From assembly GCA_029204225.1 (NCBI GenBank), contig CM055111.1:6420938-6484937 (forward strand): a DNA stretch of 64,000 bases, written 5' to 3'. Within the stretch, counting starts at the first letter, position 1. The number at the start of each line of letters is the position of its first letter. Shown one piece after another: positions 40,263-52,084 of the stretch. Position numbers and translations under genes: made by a program. Under the pieces are notes generated by a model, which saw only the letters and a list, made by a program, of their open reading frames with translations, had not been told where the DNA came from and made no database searches. Origin of the DNA: Diphasiastrum complanatum. Its lineage: Eukaryota > Streptophyta > Lycopodiopsida > Lycopodiales > Lycopodiaceae.

Positions 40263-40474
40263 GCACATGCAAATTCTCACAGGCGATTTTCTTTTGTGAT
40301 AATCAGAGTGCTATTGCCTTATCGGCCAACCCTAGATTTCACTCTAGGAGTAAGCACATTGAAATCAGATATCACTACATCAAGGGCAAGGTTCTCAACA
40401 AGGATTCAGATTAACATCTTAATAATTATGCTGCATATTTACTCGCATTCACATGCAAATTCTGACAGGCAATG
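40263..40474 (+). pseudogene. copia RNase H scrap between 24-bp direct repeats
   Basis: FFCDNQSAIALSANPRFHS and RSKHIEIRYHYIKGKVLN are the C-terminal RNase H blocks of copia. The scrap (about 40283-40415) is flanked by near-identical CACATGCAAATTCTCACAGG and CACATGCAAATTCTGACAGG at 40263 and 40450. An intact-looking relative is at 54960-55080. Confidence 0.75.
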
Positions 40475-41479
40475 AAAAGTCGAAAAGCAAAGACTGACGT
40501 CACACCCTCTTCACGCTCATGCAGCTGCGCTAACAAACTGGACGACGACTGCAGCCACCCACGATCTTCTACAAACAACACATCCACCCTGTACTTTCTT
40601 CATCTACACACATGTAACATTATGTATATATTAAATACCATTTGCGTATTCCTTAAGAGGATAGTAAGTGAGAGAGAACGAAGAAGAGAAGCTTATCAGA
40701 GATAGACAAAAAATAGATGCTCTGTGCATTGATTCTTTAATTGGTCAGCAATAAGATTTCATTCATTTATAGTTTGAATAAGCTTCGTAGGGCATGCAAT
40801 TTCGTCTGCTACTGTCTTGTGCTCTACCGCATTATTGACATGTATATGTGATATACTTAATCTGATACAGTTCTTTGTTTTGCATTCAGATTTGTGTTAA
40901 TATTGCTATGCTTATTATTCATTCTGTCTGATCCTTCTAGTTGCTCTTTCTGGTAATAGACAACTAACATTTAGTCTTGTATTTCACGAATGTTTCGCGA
41001 CTAATTATCAGCCGAGTAGTGTCTAGCTCTTCGCGAATCATTCGCGACACATAATTTGTCTAGCTATTCGCGACAAATTATTCTTCTGGTGCTTCGTTTA
41101 TTAATGTTCGGCTATGTAATCAAGAATGACCATGATTTCCATCACTAACGTTCTGTTCATTCTAATAGGCGTAGTCATGCTTTCGGAGAGAGTCGCATAG
41201 CTCGTTCCGCTGCGCACAAACAATTTTTGTTCGAGTTTGTTTCTCGTTCGAGTTCGTTTCTTGTTTGTGTTTCGTTTCTCGATCGTGTTCTTCTTACCCC
41301 TCTGAGCTAAAATTCTTTTTTTGTTTCTAACATATGACACCTTTCTCAACTCTCGCTACTCTCCCTCTCTCCAACACACGTGTGTCATTTCACATGTGTG
41401 GATAGGTCCTCATACGTGTGGATCCACATAGATGTCAAAAATACATCAAAAACCATGTGAAAATTGCTAAATTCTAACA
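40475..41479. other. possible copia LTR sequence
   Basis: No gene. On the minus strand it begins TGTTAGAATTTAGC at 41479, directly after a purine run that follows a copia RNase H frame, so the right part is the start of a 3' LTR. The other end of this LTR was not located. Confidence 0.45.
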
Positions 41480-41483
41480 CTCC

Positions 41484-41786
41484 TCAGTTTTTACATGATA
41501 CAACTATAGTACATCTATCTACAACTCCTAAGGTTGATCTTAACTTGACAAATGAAGCCTTTGGCAAGGCTTTGGTGAGTAGATCAGCAAGGCAATCTGA
41601 AGAAGACACATGATGTAGCTTGATCTCCTTTGCTTGAACCTTTTCCCTCACAAAATGGTGAGCAATCTCTATGTGCTTGCTCCTTGCATGGAATGTGGGA
41701 TTGGTTGCTAATGTAACTAGAGATGGGCTCTTCAAGATGGACTTATACACATAGGATGCCATGCTTGGCCCATTAATTAAAAACAA
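41484..41786 (-). pseudogene. copia RNase H C-terminus
   Basis: NPTFHARSKHIEIAHHFVRE, CLADLLTKALPKASFVKL and STLGVV are the last copia RNase H blocks in order. About 60 bases after the final block comes ACTGAGGAG, then TGTTAGAATT, a polypurine tract and LTR start on the minus strand. Confidence 0.88.
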
Positions 41787-41789
41787 CAG

Positions 41790-42620
41790 TAATTATGTAC
41801 AAGGCTCCTTCCTTGCAAGGTGCTCCTTTCTTGAACTCTCCTGGGCTCCATTGAAATGCCCCTTAGGCCTTGTATTTCAGCCCCCACACTCCCCCACTGC
41901 TATTTGGTTGCCAGTCCCATGGCAATTCACTTGGAAAGTGATTTTTGCAGCTTGGCATCCAGATCTTCATTGTGTTTCCGGATTTCCTAGATGAGTTTGT
42001 CGTAGCCTTTCATATCTTAGGCCTGTAGAGTGGTTTCATCCTTGAGTGGCCCAAACACATGTGAGATACGGGGCAACTATTGAGTGCGTTGCCACTCCTC
42101 CACTCGTGCTGCATGCTAAGACGCTGTCACTGCCGCTCTATAATAAATTCTTGCCATGGTTAATTGGGCTTGGCATTTTAAACTAGAACAAGGAGTGTTG
42201 AGGTCAAAAAAGAAGGAACCCAAGGAACGCTCCCAATGAAACTTGATAGAATTTAGAAACAGAGAGTTCCTTACAATTTAGGGCCACTTGGCACATCATG
42301 GAGTCAACTGAGTGGTGATGCTTGGTGAAGTATTGCTCCAAGGCATACTAAAAATTCACTTGATTTGTCCAGCCCCTGGAGTTTTGAATTATTGGTTAGT
42401 TGGATTGTGCACTGGCATCATGTTGTTCCAGCCATGGATCACGTCATGGAATTGGCAGGAACCGGGGGTCTACACGTAGGTACCGAGGAGCACAGAAGTA
42501 TTCCATTAGAGCCTTCTTGTCATCCTTGAACAAAATGTTGCACCAAGTGGGTTGAGGTGCCAACTGCTCGATAATCTGCTTTTAAGTAGAATTATTAGCT
42601 TTAAGTGTATTACATACGAT
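41790..42620 (-). pseudogene. decayed homologue of ORF Y
   Basis: Minus-strand frames read IIEQLAPQPTWCNILFKDD, MEYFCAPRYLRVDPRFLPIP, PII and YALEQYFTKHHHSVDSMM. Further on are LSVSKFYQVSLGAFLGF and a charged helix EIRKHNEDLDAKLQKSLSK. The first blocks align with ORF Y at 7031-6309 in order and spacing. Multiple stops occur. The sequence extends further than ORF Y, so the original protein was probably longer than 240 residues and ended in a coiled-coil-like helix. Confidence 0.5.
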
Positions 42621-42691
42621 TTCATCGTAAACTACAACGTATTGTAAAATATAAATTGAAAAAATACAAAATAGGTGAAGCTACTATGAGT

Positions 42692-44225
42692 TGTAAAGGA
42701 TTTGGGATCAATTAAGATCCTGTGAAGATGTGTATTTATTAAACAACGAATATACATCCGAATGAAGCAATGTATATTCACATAAGAAGACAAGAGCTGG
42801 ATACATATATAATGAAGGGACCTGCCTATATTTTTCGCGACATACTAAATATCACATATAAAGGACAAGTCCTCAGCAATGAAGCGACATCTACAACAAC
42901 CCTTAAATAAAGACACTTACATGAAACGACTCGATTCGAATCGACAATTCTAACTATAGTAATCTAAACTCAGGGTTAGATACATCTTTGCGGTATAATC
43001 TACATACGTGTCAGATATATATTGGTTAACCTTATTCAGTAAAGCGACACGCCTCTAATTTATAAAGACGTGATTGTTCGCTCTGAAGATGATAAAGAGA
43101 AGACACGATTCAGTCTTACTCACCAGGAGATATAGTTTATGTATTCGTTGAGAGATAAAAGTTTATGTACTTGTGAGAGATCTTCTGAAGTACTCTAACA
43201 ATCTTTCTTATATAAATCTATCTCTGGTCAGACAGTTGCATAAGTACATTACAGTTTATGCTGTGTATCCGTAAAAGTGTTCTAACGAACTGTCTTAAAA
43301 CTAACTTATTCGTTCATTCGAATATTTGTTCGACACTCGAATACTTGTTCGATACCCGAATAACGTTTATCATCAGAAGTCTATCTCAGTCATCGATAGA
43401 AAAGTATGTATACAACTGAATTGATAGTCCCTGTCTGAAGAATTGAGATAAGATATCTGTATTCTGAATATCTCCGAACATATGTTTCTAACATATTCGA
43501 AGATTATACAAGGGATTTAACTATGAGGAGAACACTAGTTGTTGAGGACTACTGTTTAACTTTTGTTAATCCAAGAATAAGATTAACTTATGATCACTGA
43601 TGAACAAATACATCGAAATCAATCCGAATTCTTGCCGACACCTTAATCAGATAGAGTGGAGTACATTCGTACTACTCTGATAACAATTCTCCTGTAGAAC
43701 GCCAATTCTTCGATTCGGAAGAGAAGACTGATATTCCGATTTTAAACATTCATTTATCCATTAAGTAATACTGGTTACTTAACCCAAATGTCTGTTTGAC
43801 AACCAGACTAATTCTCCATTTTATATCATACGAATAAGTCAGAACAATATCAACATTATACCATAAAGAAGCTATCCTCTTGGGGATTCGACATTAAATA
43901 CTACAAAACTATACCAAATACAATTGGTATACCACGACAATCCAAATCCATATCCTGACCTTTGATTAGAACTAGATCAACTCTACCAATGTTGCCAATG
44001 TAGAAAAATGAACATCTACTCTATGAAATAGATATAAGAATCTGATCAAACATCAAACATATGATATAATTGTTGTCCATACAAAAATAGTAAGCTACTA
44101 TATTTCACACGTGTGGATCTGAAAATAACATAAAATAAGCATTCTACACAAGATTGCAAAATATCACAAATATAGTGCACCAATGCATAGATAAACCCAA
44201 GAGAACTCATGTATAAGCATGAAGT
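42692..44225 (-). repeat. LTR-epsilon, left copy, split by an insertion
   Basis: The 42692-42720 and 43940-44225 parts match 45184-45482 (TTTGG.ATCAATTAAGATCC, AATGTTGCCAATGTAGAAAAAT, ATTTCACACGTGTGGAT). The middle, 42721-43939, is foreign. With a PBS at 45172-45183 the two copies are LTRs of a small minus-strand element with less than 1 kb of internal sequence. Confidence 0.6.
42721..43939. mobile_element. 1.2-kb solo-LTR-like insertion in LTR-epsilon
   Basis: It starts TGTGAAGATGTG and ends TACCACGACA. The host reads AAGATCC|insert|ATCCAAATCC, against AAGATCCAAATCC in the intact LTR at 45210, so ATCC (or GATCC/AATCC with one change) is duplicated. TATATAAAT near 43209 may be a TATA box. 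No coding domain. The ends and size suit a solo LTR. Confidence 0.65.
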
Positions 44226-44228
44226 GAG

Positions 44229-45171
<943 letters not shown>

Positions 45172-45482
45172 CCTCTGATACCATGTGAAAAATTTGGAAT
45201 CAATTAAGATCCAAATCCATAACCTGCTCTTTGGTCAGAAATAGATCAACTCGTGACCAATGTTGCCAATGTAGAAAAATCAAACATCAATAAGATGCAA
45301 ACTCATAAGAACTTGAACAAACATCAAACATATGATATGATGAATTTGTTGTCAGTACAAAAACAATAAGCTACTGTATTTCACACGTGTGGATTTGAAA
45401 ATAACATAAAATAAGCATTCTACACACAAGATTGTAAGATATCACAAATATAGTGCACCAATGGATAGATGAACCCAAGAGT
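45172..45482 (-). repeat. LTR-epsilon, right copy, with PBS
   Basis: On the minus strand the LTR ends CAAATTTTTCACA at 45184, followed by TGGTATCAGAGG (45183-45172), the initiator-Met PBS. Similarity to the left copy stops at CCCAAGAG near 45482, where hAT coding sequence begins. Confidence 0.7.
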
Positions 45483-46365
45483 CGCAGCTCTGCATCCTTG
45501 CATGCCTTTGCCCACTCTTGTCTACCTTTGTCAGATTTCTTGGTCCAAGTGATTGTCTTTTGAAGGGCAGCTTGTGCATCCTTCAAACTTACCTCCTTCA
45601 TGCCCACACAAACCTTTGCATCATTTGTCGCATATTGGCATGCCTTTGACATTGCATGACCAAAACAGGTCCCCTCATATAGATGTAAAAGCTGCAAAGG
45701 CACACAAGATACGATGGAGGTGAGAGCAACGGTAAGTGTACCTAGGTTGGCACCTTCATCCTTCACATATGCCACAATTTTGTCGATGAGATTGAAGGAA
45801 GCTAGGAGCTCCTTCACTTTCCTAGCCATAGCTGCCACTGTTCTGTCACGAACCTCAAATAACCCAACCGTTATATGGCGAGGAACCCAAGAATTGTCTA
45901 TAAAATTGATGACAAGAGCTAAAGTATCAAATCCAGCTCAAGACATCCACAAATCAAAGGAGGCTATTGCTGTCATACAACTAGCAAGGGAGGGGAGTAC
46001 ATATCGCTCCATTGTCTTTGACACCATGGAAGGGATGACATCATCAACAAGCTGTTTGCGAGAAGGAAAAAATACTTTACCACATTGCCTCATCACCAAT
46101 CGGCGAAGCCATGGGTTTTCTACACTAGAAAGTGGCCTATAGCCCTTGGTAATATAAGGACTAGATCTTCAAGGAATCGTTGTTGGGCTGGATCGTCTTT
46201 CTTGTAAGGATTTTGGCTACCAAAAAACTCTGTGATAGCAGAAGGTGTAGTTGTCTTTCTCTTCTTAGACTTACTTTGACCCTCTATCTCTTCCGCTTCT
46301 ATGGACTTCCTCACTATCTCATAGCCTTTTGTTATACCACTATCAGTGAGAAGACTAACCTGCAA
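45483..46365 (-). pseudogene. hAT-like transposase, truncated
   Basis: Reading leftwards: KSKKRKTTTPSAITEFFG, then after shifts LASCMTAIASFDLWMS, FDTLALVINFIDNSWVP and HITVGLFEVRDRTVAAMA. The continuous frame 45838-45480 follows with LASFNLIDKIVAYVKDEGAN, YEGTCFGHAMSKACQYA and LQKTITWTKKSDKGRQEW. The D-LW, DNW..P...VGLF and V.DEGANL blocks are those of the hAT RNase H-like core in plant BED-type transposases. The N-terminal BED finger and the C-terminal dimerisation domain are absent. It stops at the LTR-epsilon edge. No terminal inverted repeats were found. Confidence 0.8.
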
Positions 46366-46715
46366 TCATAAAGACCATGCATTTGCAAGTCTAATAAATG
46401 CAGATCTATGAAAAGAGCTTTCATTTAAATAGTTGGAAACTTTGGAGAGAGCAAGACCATTGCTTGAATCAATTGAAAATTAAATCACTGCAAGAACAGT
46501 TGAAGGCAGTAGACACAGACATGCTGAATGCAGACCTATTAAAAGATCATTCATCATCTTTTACAACTGAGTCAGATAACTCATGAAGCACTATATTATA
46601 ACTCATAACTCACGATATAATGCATCAACTTTTTAGCTGGTTGGATGATGGGGTTGGAGGCCATAAGATTTCTTGCTAAGCTCAAGGAAAAACAAGTGCA
46701 AAATGTTAACTCCAA

Positions 46716-47850
46716 ACCAGTAGGTCAGCATTGATCAAAAGTTGAAAGTAGAATTTGCCCATGATCGTTGCTTTGTGAAGGATGTGAACCAAAAGTTCAA
46801 AGTTATTGCGGATGGAGTAAGAGAGCCCAATACTAAATTGTACAGGTTGAATGCTACAATCAAGGGGCAACATGGACTTGTCTCGTCCATTCCACCGCAA
46901 ACTGAGTTATGGCATAAGAGGCTTGGTCACTTGAGCTTAGGAAGCCTCAGTTTGATGAGAAAATTGGAGATGGTAACAGGATTGCCTACCATAGAAGACC
47001 ACTTGAAATCAATGTGTGAATCATGTGTATATGGGAAGCAACATCGAGAGAAGTTCAATAAAGGTGGTGTTGCAAGGGAAAGAACATCATGGATTTAATC
47101 CACACAGATTTATGCGGGCCTATGAGGACTATGTCCTTAGATAAAGCCTTCTATTTCATGACCTTTATTGATGATATGTCACATAAGACGTGGATCTACT
47201 TCTTGAAGAAGAAATCGGATGCATTTGACAATTTCAAGAGCTTCAAAGCATTGGTTGAAAATCAGACAGGTAGGAAGATCAAAGTCCTAAGATCAGATAG
47301 TGGAGGTGAGTACAAGTCTAATGACTTCAATGATCTTTGTAATAAAGGTGGGATCAAGAGACAATTTACGCAAGCTCATACTCCTGCTCTCAATGGTGTA
47401 GCTGAGCGCACGAATCGTACGATTGTGGAAAGTGCCAGATCTATACTAGTTGAGATGAAACTACCAAAAGATTTTTGGTCAGAAGCATGCAGTACGACAA
47501 TCTATCTTCAAAATAGAAGTTCTATCATTGCCATACCAAAGATAATACCCGAGGAAGCATTCACGAAGAAGAAGCCAAAGGTGAACCACTTGCGAATCTT
47601 TGGATGTAAGGCTTTTGTACACATTCCTAAGGAAGAGAGACGTAAACTTGATGTAAAAGCTATCAAGTGTATATTCCTAGGATATGATGATCGTGTGAAG
47701 AGCTATAGATGTTTTGATCTAGTGGAAAACAAAATCCATGTAAGCCATGATGTTATCTTTGATGAATCCAAGATGTATGAAGACGAGGATGCTGAGAAAA
47801 TAGACACATCCACTGAAAAGTTGAGTCCTCTCCTCGAATCAAAGATGTAG
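46716..47850 (+). pseudogene. copia-beta-family protease end and integrase fragment
   Basis: This is a close sister of 21203-22260. It keeps frame where copia-beta is broken: the DRCFVKDVNQKFKV Cys codon, LYRLNATIKGQHG and KKKSDAFDNFKSF. The catalytic set IHTDLCGP, RSDSGGEYKSND and LNGVAERTNRT is intact, as are the zinc residues in WHKRLGHL...CESCVYGKQH. One shift near 47080 separates the two frames. Similarity starts abruptly at 46716 and ends near 47805, so it is truncated on both sides. Confidence 0.92.
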
Positions 47851-50534
47851 ACAATGTAGGAAGAGAGAGAGAGAGTAACAAGATTTCACATAGTCCGTCT
47901 TGACAAGTCAAGACCAAACACTTTGAACCCTTCAATTTATAGCATAACAGGTAAAAATATAGCTGTATAAAGTATAACAGTATAGAGTACCATAAAGCGA
48001 AGCAAGTTCTAAGACACCCAGTTGTTACCTGCCACCATCCCACACAACAAAACCACACAAGTTAGTCGCGTGAGGAAGACATGTGTCATAGCTGAGCATC
48101 AGTTGTTATCCATGTCCGAAACAAGATTCACTACTTTATCAGCTAGATTGCATTTATGAAAAGTACGTCCAATCTTCCCAATCATTCACTTCATTATTAA
48201 GCAATACATTCTGCTCTTTAACGAAGCCGTATCAGGGCATAAGCCATACCGATCAGTACAAGAGCAAAAGACATGTATTAGGTTCACATTTACATTTTCC
48301 ATGTAAGCAACTATACTTCACTATACTGATGGACAGAGATATGACTATGGTCACAGCGTTAGGTACTAGAGCACTTCCGTTCTATACTAGCTCCCATGGA
48401 TATCCCGTAACTGTTTTCCGAGAGCCCAAACATTGAACAACTTGGGCAAATCCATGCCATTCAAGTGTACAATTGTCAAGCTCTATATGAGTACATGACC
48501 TTACAAACAACACTGGGACATCGGGTGCAAGCGAATTTAATTACAGATACAAGTTCATGTCTATTTTTAACGTACATAAGATTAGACCATTCTAATCAAT
48601 ATTAGTTATTACCTTTGGAGGAAGGAATTTCAGTATAATCATGCATGGATAAGATTTCCTGTAGTAACGAATAAGTCTACCCACCGTATTGGTGCAGTTT
48701 CGTATAGCATCATACCTGAATGATAGACGATGTCATCTCTTGTGAATTATCCATCTTCAGCTGTTTTAACAAATCACCTATGTGCTAGAAGATTCAAACC
48801 GAAAGTATTGTGTTAAGCGTAAAGTACTTCTGTCACCCTCATAGTCGTTAACAATAGTTAACCCATCATTTTGTCGTAAATTATTAACTTATCATTGAGC
48901 TTATTCAAGAGTAGTTCCTTCCCCACAACATCCACAACATATCGATAATCATGTTCTGTGTATACGTCTTCTCAAAGAAACAATCAAACCAAGCAGTCTT
49001 CAAGTTACACTCTTAGAAGCCAATCTATTCCTTATCAGAGGCAACAATCATCATAGTTTGTATCATACAACCGTAGCAATCATCCAGAGCAACCAATTAT
49101 AGCAAGTAATAGCCAATGGAATAGCAGGAATGCTCTTATCAATCACATATAAGCATTCATCATTGTAATCACTGGAATCCATAAGTAAAGACAGCGGTCC
49201 ATCACACTTTTTCCATCCTTATATATTGTAAAAAGTGTGGAATAATGCATGCATGCAAGGCCATGCTTCATCGCAGTATCAGTATGGATTTAATACTCAG
49301 AAAGCAGCGCTGGCCAGCGGCCCATTCCACTACACAGATAGCGCTAGTCAGCGACTACTAATCACACATAATCAGTGATACTTTCAGTATACACCTGGAT
49401 CGTTGTCCAACGACAACTATAAATCAATCAGTGAAAGAAAAAATACATGTACAGGTTCCCACTTCTGCTCCTTGAGGTAGCGCTTGCTTGTAAGGAAGTC
49501 GAATCACAGTTTTGCAAGCCAAAACTTGCTACTACACAACAGTAATCACAACAAGTTGTAAACGTTCATTCTAATTGTAAAGTACAACACAAAACCTTCA
49601 TTCTTCATAGTGTTCTCACCTTAGGTTGCAGTATCGTTCACACGATTGTACTTCCAGTAGCATTCAAGAGTATTCCTCTTCAACAACAACAACCGTAAAG
49701 AAAAGCACCAGTAGAGCAGGGCTGAAGGAGAGAGAGAGAGTTGAATTTTTTCTTGTCTAGTTTTTATTTGTTGGCCAACAAACAATGCATTGAGATGAAA
49801 TATCAACTGTTTTACGTCTCTAAGTTTATCTTTTACTTAAAGAAAAACAAAACTTTGGTTTAGTTATCATATTTTCCTTACAAAGACTCTTTTTATAATT
49901 GAGACCTTTTAGCAATGAGAAAGTGGTTTCACATATACAAAATCTTTTTCATAAAAATATCTAATAAAAAATCTTTCATAAAAATCATAAATACTATCAC
50001 AATACAGTCTTGACTATTATGTATGATCCAATATGCATCTTTATATGCATATAAAAACTCTCATCTCTCTTGCTTGTTTGCCAATGAACCAAGTATGTAT
50101 TCTAGGATGGCATTGAGTTGTTAGATCGACCTCCACCTACAACAAATCTAGAGAGATGTACCAACGTCGTGCGCACGGGTGTGGGTGCCCGTAAAATTAA
50201 CAAAATTTCAAAAAAGAAATTGCAAGAAAATTTTTTAGAATTGCAAAACAAAATTTCAACTTCTGAGTCTTAAAACCAAGGCCAAAAAACAAAATAGGTT
50301 TCTGAAATTTTAAAAATTGTAAAAAGATAGAAAACCGACAAACTTCCACCATAGCTAGCAAAGGTGGCTCGTTTTCTATCAAAACGACCTTGGATTGAGA
50401 CAAACCAAAAAGCAAAGTTGTTCAGTTCGATCCAACGAATTCAACTAATCCTTCAAAAAAAACATCAGCCAAAGCCTTGAACCTACCAAAAACATAAGTA
50501 AGAGCGATTACACCTTATTCACAATGATCGGTGG
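47851..50534. other. no gene recognised; LTR-like pieces
   Basis: A minus-strand TATAAATTGAAGG word lies near 47935, with a CT-rich stretch toward the integrase fragment, suggesting an LTR abutting it. The rest, including 48240-49700, has no domain or tandem repeat that I can see. 49720-49740 is a short GA run. Confidence 0.4.
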
Positions 50535-50973
50535 CTCTGATGCCAAATGTTATAATCCCCATAGTCGTGTCGGTCATTGCTAAAGCACAAACAGGTGACG
50601 AACGCTATGTTATCGCCCAACCATATAGGTACTGCCACCACACCCCCATGCACTGGAGCTATAGACCATCATCAAACAAGCTCAGATCTCATGTAAGCCA
50701 TGGTGTCCCATACCACCAAGCCTTACCTTCGACCCTCGCCTACCTACATCCTGAGGCCTAGATAATCGTCCTGACTTGCCCACCAGCGAAAGAGCTCTTC
50801 ATTCTCCAGGAGAGAATGAATGCCAAGCTCATGGAGATCCACCTCTATATACATAGTCCAGGTGAGGTCATCTTCGTCCATAGGAGTCACGCATGGCCAA
50901 CGACACGTGATAGTTGTGCACACTGACATGGGTCCATAACAACGAGTCACTGCATGCCAATAAGACATTGACA
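50535..50973 (-). repeat. gypsy-type LTR (426 bp) with PBS
   Basis: On the minus strand it starts TGTCAATGTCTTATTGG and ends GGGGATTATAACA at 50548. Next comes TTTGGCATCAGAGCC (50547-50533), a PBS-like sequence. A TATATACA word stands near 50852. Its right edge lies in a copia coding region, so it is probably nested there. The internal region to the left has no recognisable gag within reach. Confidence 0.55.
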
Positions 50974-50984
50974 CCCAAATCAGT

Positions 50985-51420
50985 GATGACTGACTGACAA
51001 CATATTTATCGTTAGATTCGGGACATACAATACATTTGATATCATTTTTTATACTCCATTAAGGAAGCCTAACAACACCTTCACCTTTGATTTCATGTGA
51101 GCTGTTGTCGCCAAGGTGAACAAATCTTTTGGTGTTGTAGATTGAATAGTTTGTAAACCATTCTTGACAGCTTGTCATATGCTGCATTGCCCCGAAATCA
51201 AGGAACCATTCCTCTGATCGATCGACATGGTCGTGGTTCACCATGAAGGCTTCTTGCTCATTGTTGTCTTCGACGTTCTACTTTGTGTTGGCTGTATTGG
51301 CCTTTTGATCTTGTTGCTTCTTCTTGTTGTTGTTAAACTTTAGGATACGCAGTCCTAGATCTCATGGTTGGTTCGTTTGTAGTATTTGTAGAGTAGTTTC
51401 TTCTTGTTTTGAGCAGGTTG
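50985..51420 (-). pseudogene. copia gag knuckle and protease fragment
   Basis: EEWFLDFGAMQHMTSCQEWF is the protease active-site block, with the usual Ser of DSGA changed to Phe. It is followed by HEIKGEGVV and ISNVLYVPNLTINMLSVSH. Upstream is a degenerate knuckle (LLYKYYKRTNHE). The frame meets the LTR at 50973. Confidence 0.82.
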
Positions 51421-51589
51421 CAGATTTTGGGTCGCATTTTGTTTCTGCGACTATTTTCATGTTGTCATTTTTGCTTTGCTTGTCTGCCTTTTTCTTCTTA
51501 TTCTTCTTTGAAAACAAGCCTTGGGAGTCATTATGGAGGACGAGGATGCTCCATTTCTTCATGTCTCCTCCTACAACAACATAACAATG

Positions 51590-51676
51590 CTTCTTGGTTT
51601 CCAAGGGGAGGCTCGAACCTGGGACCAAAGAAACTTTGGATGCCAAGCTAACCAGTTGAGCCAACCCCATTGGGTT
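51590..51676 (-). mobile_element. tRNA-like SINE or tRNA retropseudogene with 15-bp TSD
   Basis: On the minus strand the 87-base body contains TGGCTCAACTGG (box A, complement of 51652-51663) and GGTTCGAGCCTC (box B, complement of 51608-51619), spaced as in pol III tRNA promoters. It is flanked by identical AACAACATAACAATG at 51575-51589 and 51677-51691. Box A plus box B plus a perfect TSD is the signature of a retroposed tRNA-derived sequence. The body is much shorter than a typical plant SINE and has no obvious A- or T-tail. Confidence 0.82.
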
Positions 51677-51825
51677 AACAACATAACAATGACTCTTGAC
51701 AAGGTTAAATCAGAATGAGTGGAAATCATCATTATCTAGTTTTCACAAGAGGGTGCCCTTGAAAGCAAGGCCATGACAGCATCAGAATCATGAATCACTG
51801 AACCCATGGATGTCATCTGCTCTAG

Positions 51826-52075
51826 AATCTTTTGAATTCGACATGACCAATCTGGACGAAGCTCATTTCTGCCTTGGTATTCAAATCCACATTACTCAAC
51901 AAAGGTACATCTACAATATGTTAGTCAGATATAATCTGATTAATTGCAAGTAAGTTTCTCACGATGGAACCAGGTCTCAAATTGACAAAGGACCAGTGTC
52001 CTCAAACAATTCAAGAAAAGTAGCAGATGCATGAGTATCCTTACTATTATAGGATCTCTTATGTGTGCCATGATC
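51826..52075 (+). pseudogene. copia RT thumb fragment
   Basis: FEFDMTNLDEAHFCLGIQI, QRYIYNMLVRYNLINCK and a degenerate VSTMEPG-type block appear in shifting frames, the region following YVDD in copia. It abuts the copia-eta gag at about 52080. Confidence 0.75.
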
Positions 52076-52084
52076 TGTACCAAA

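Noticed and set aside
45483-46365. hAT terminal inverted repeats and 8-bp TSD
   Set aside because: None could be found; the transposase is truncated at the LTR edge.
50150-50200. GTGCGCACGGGTGTGGGTGCCCG as a structured element
   Set aside because: Short palindrome without a partner or conserved context.
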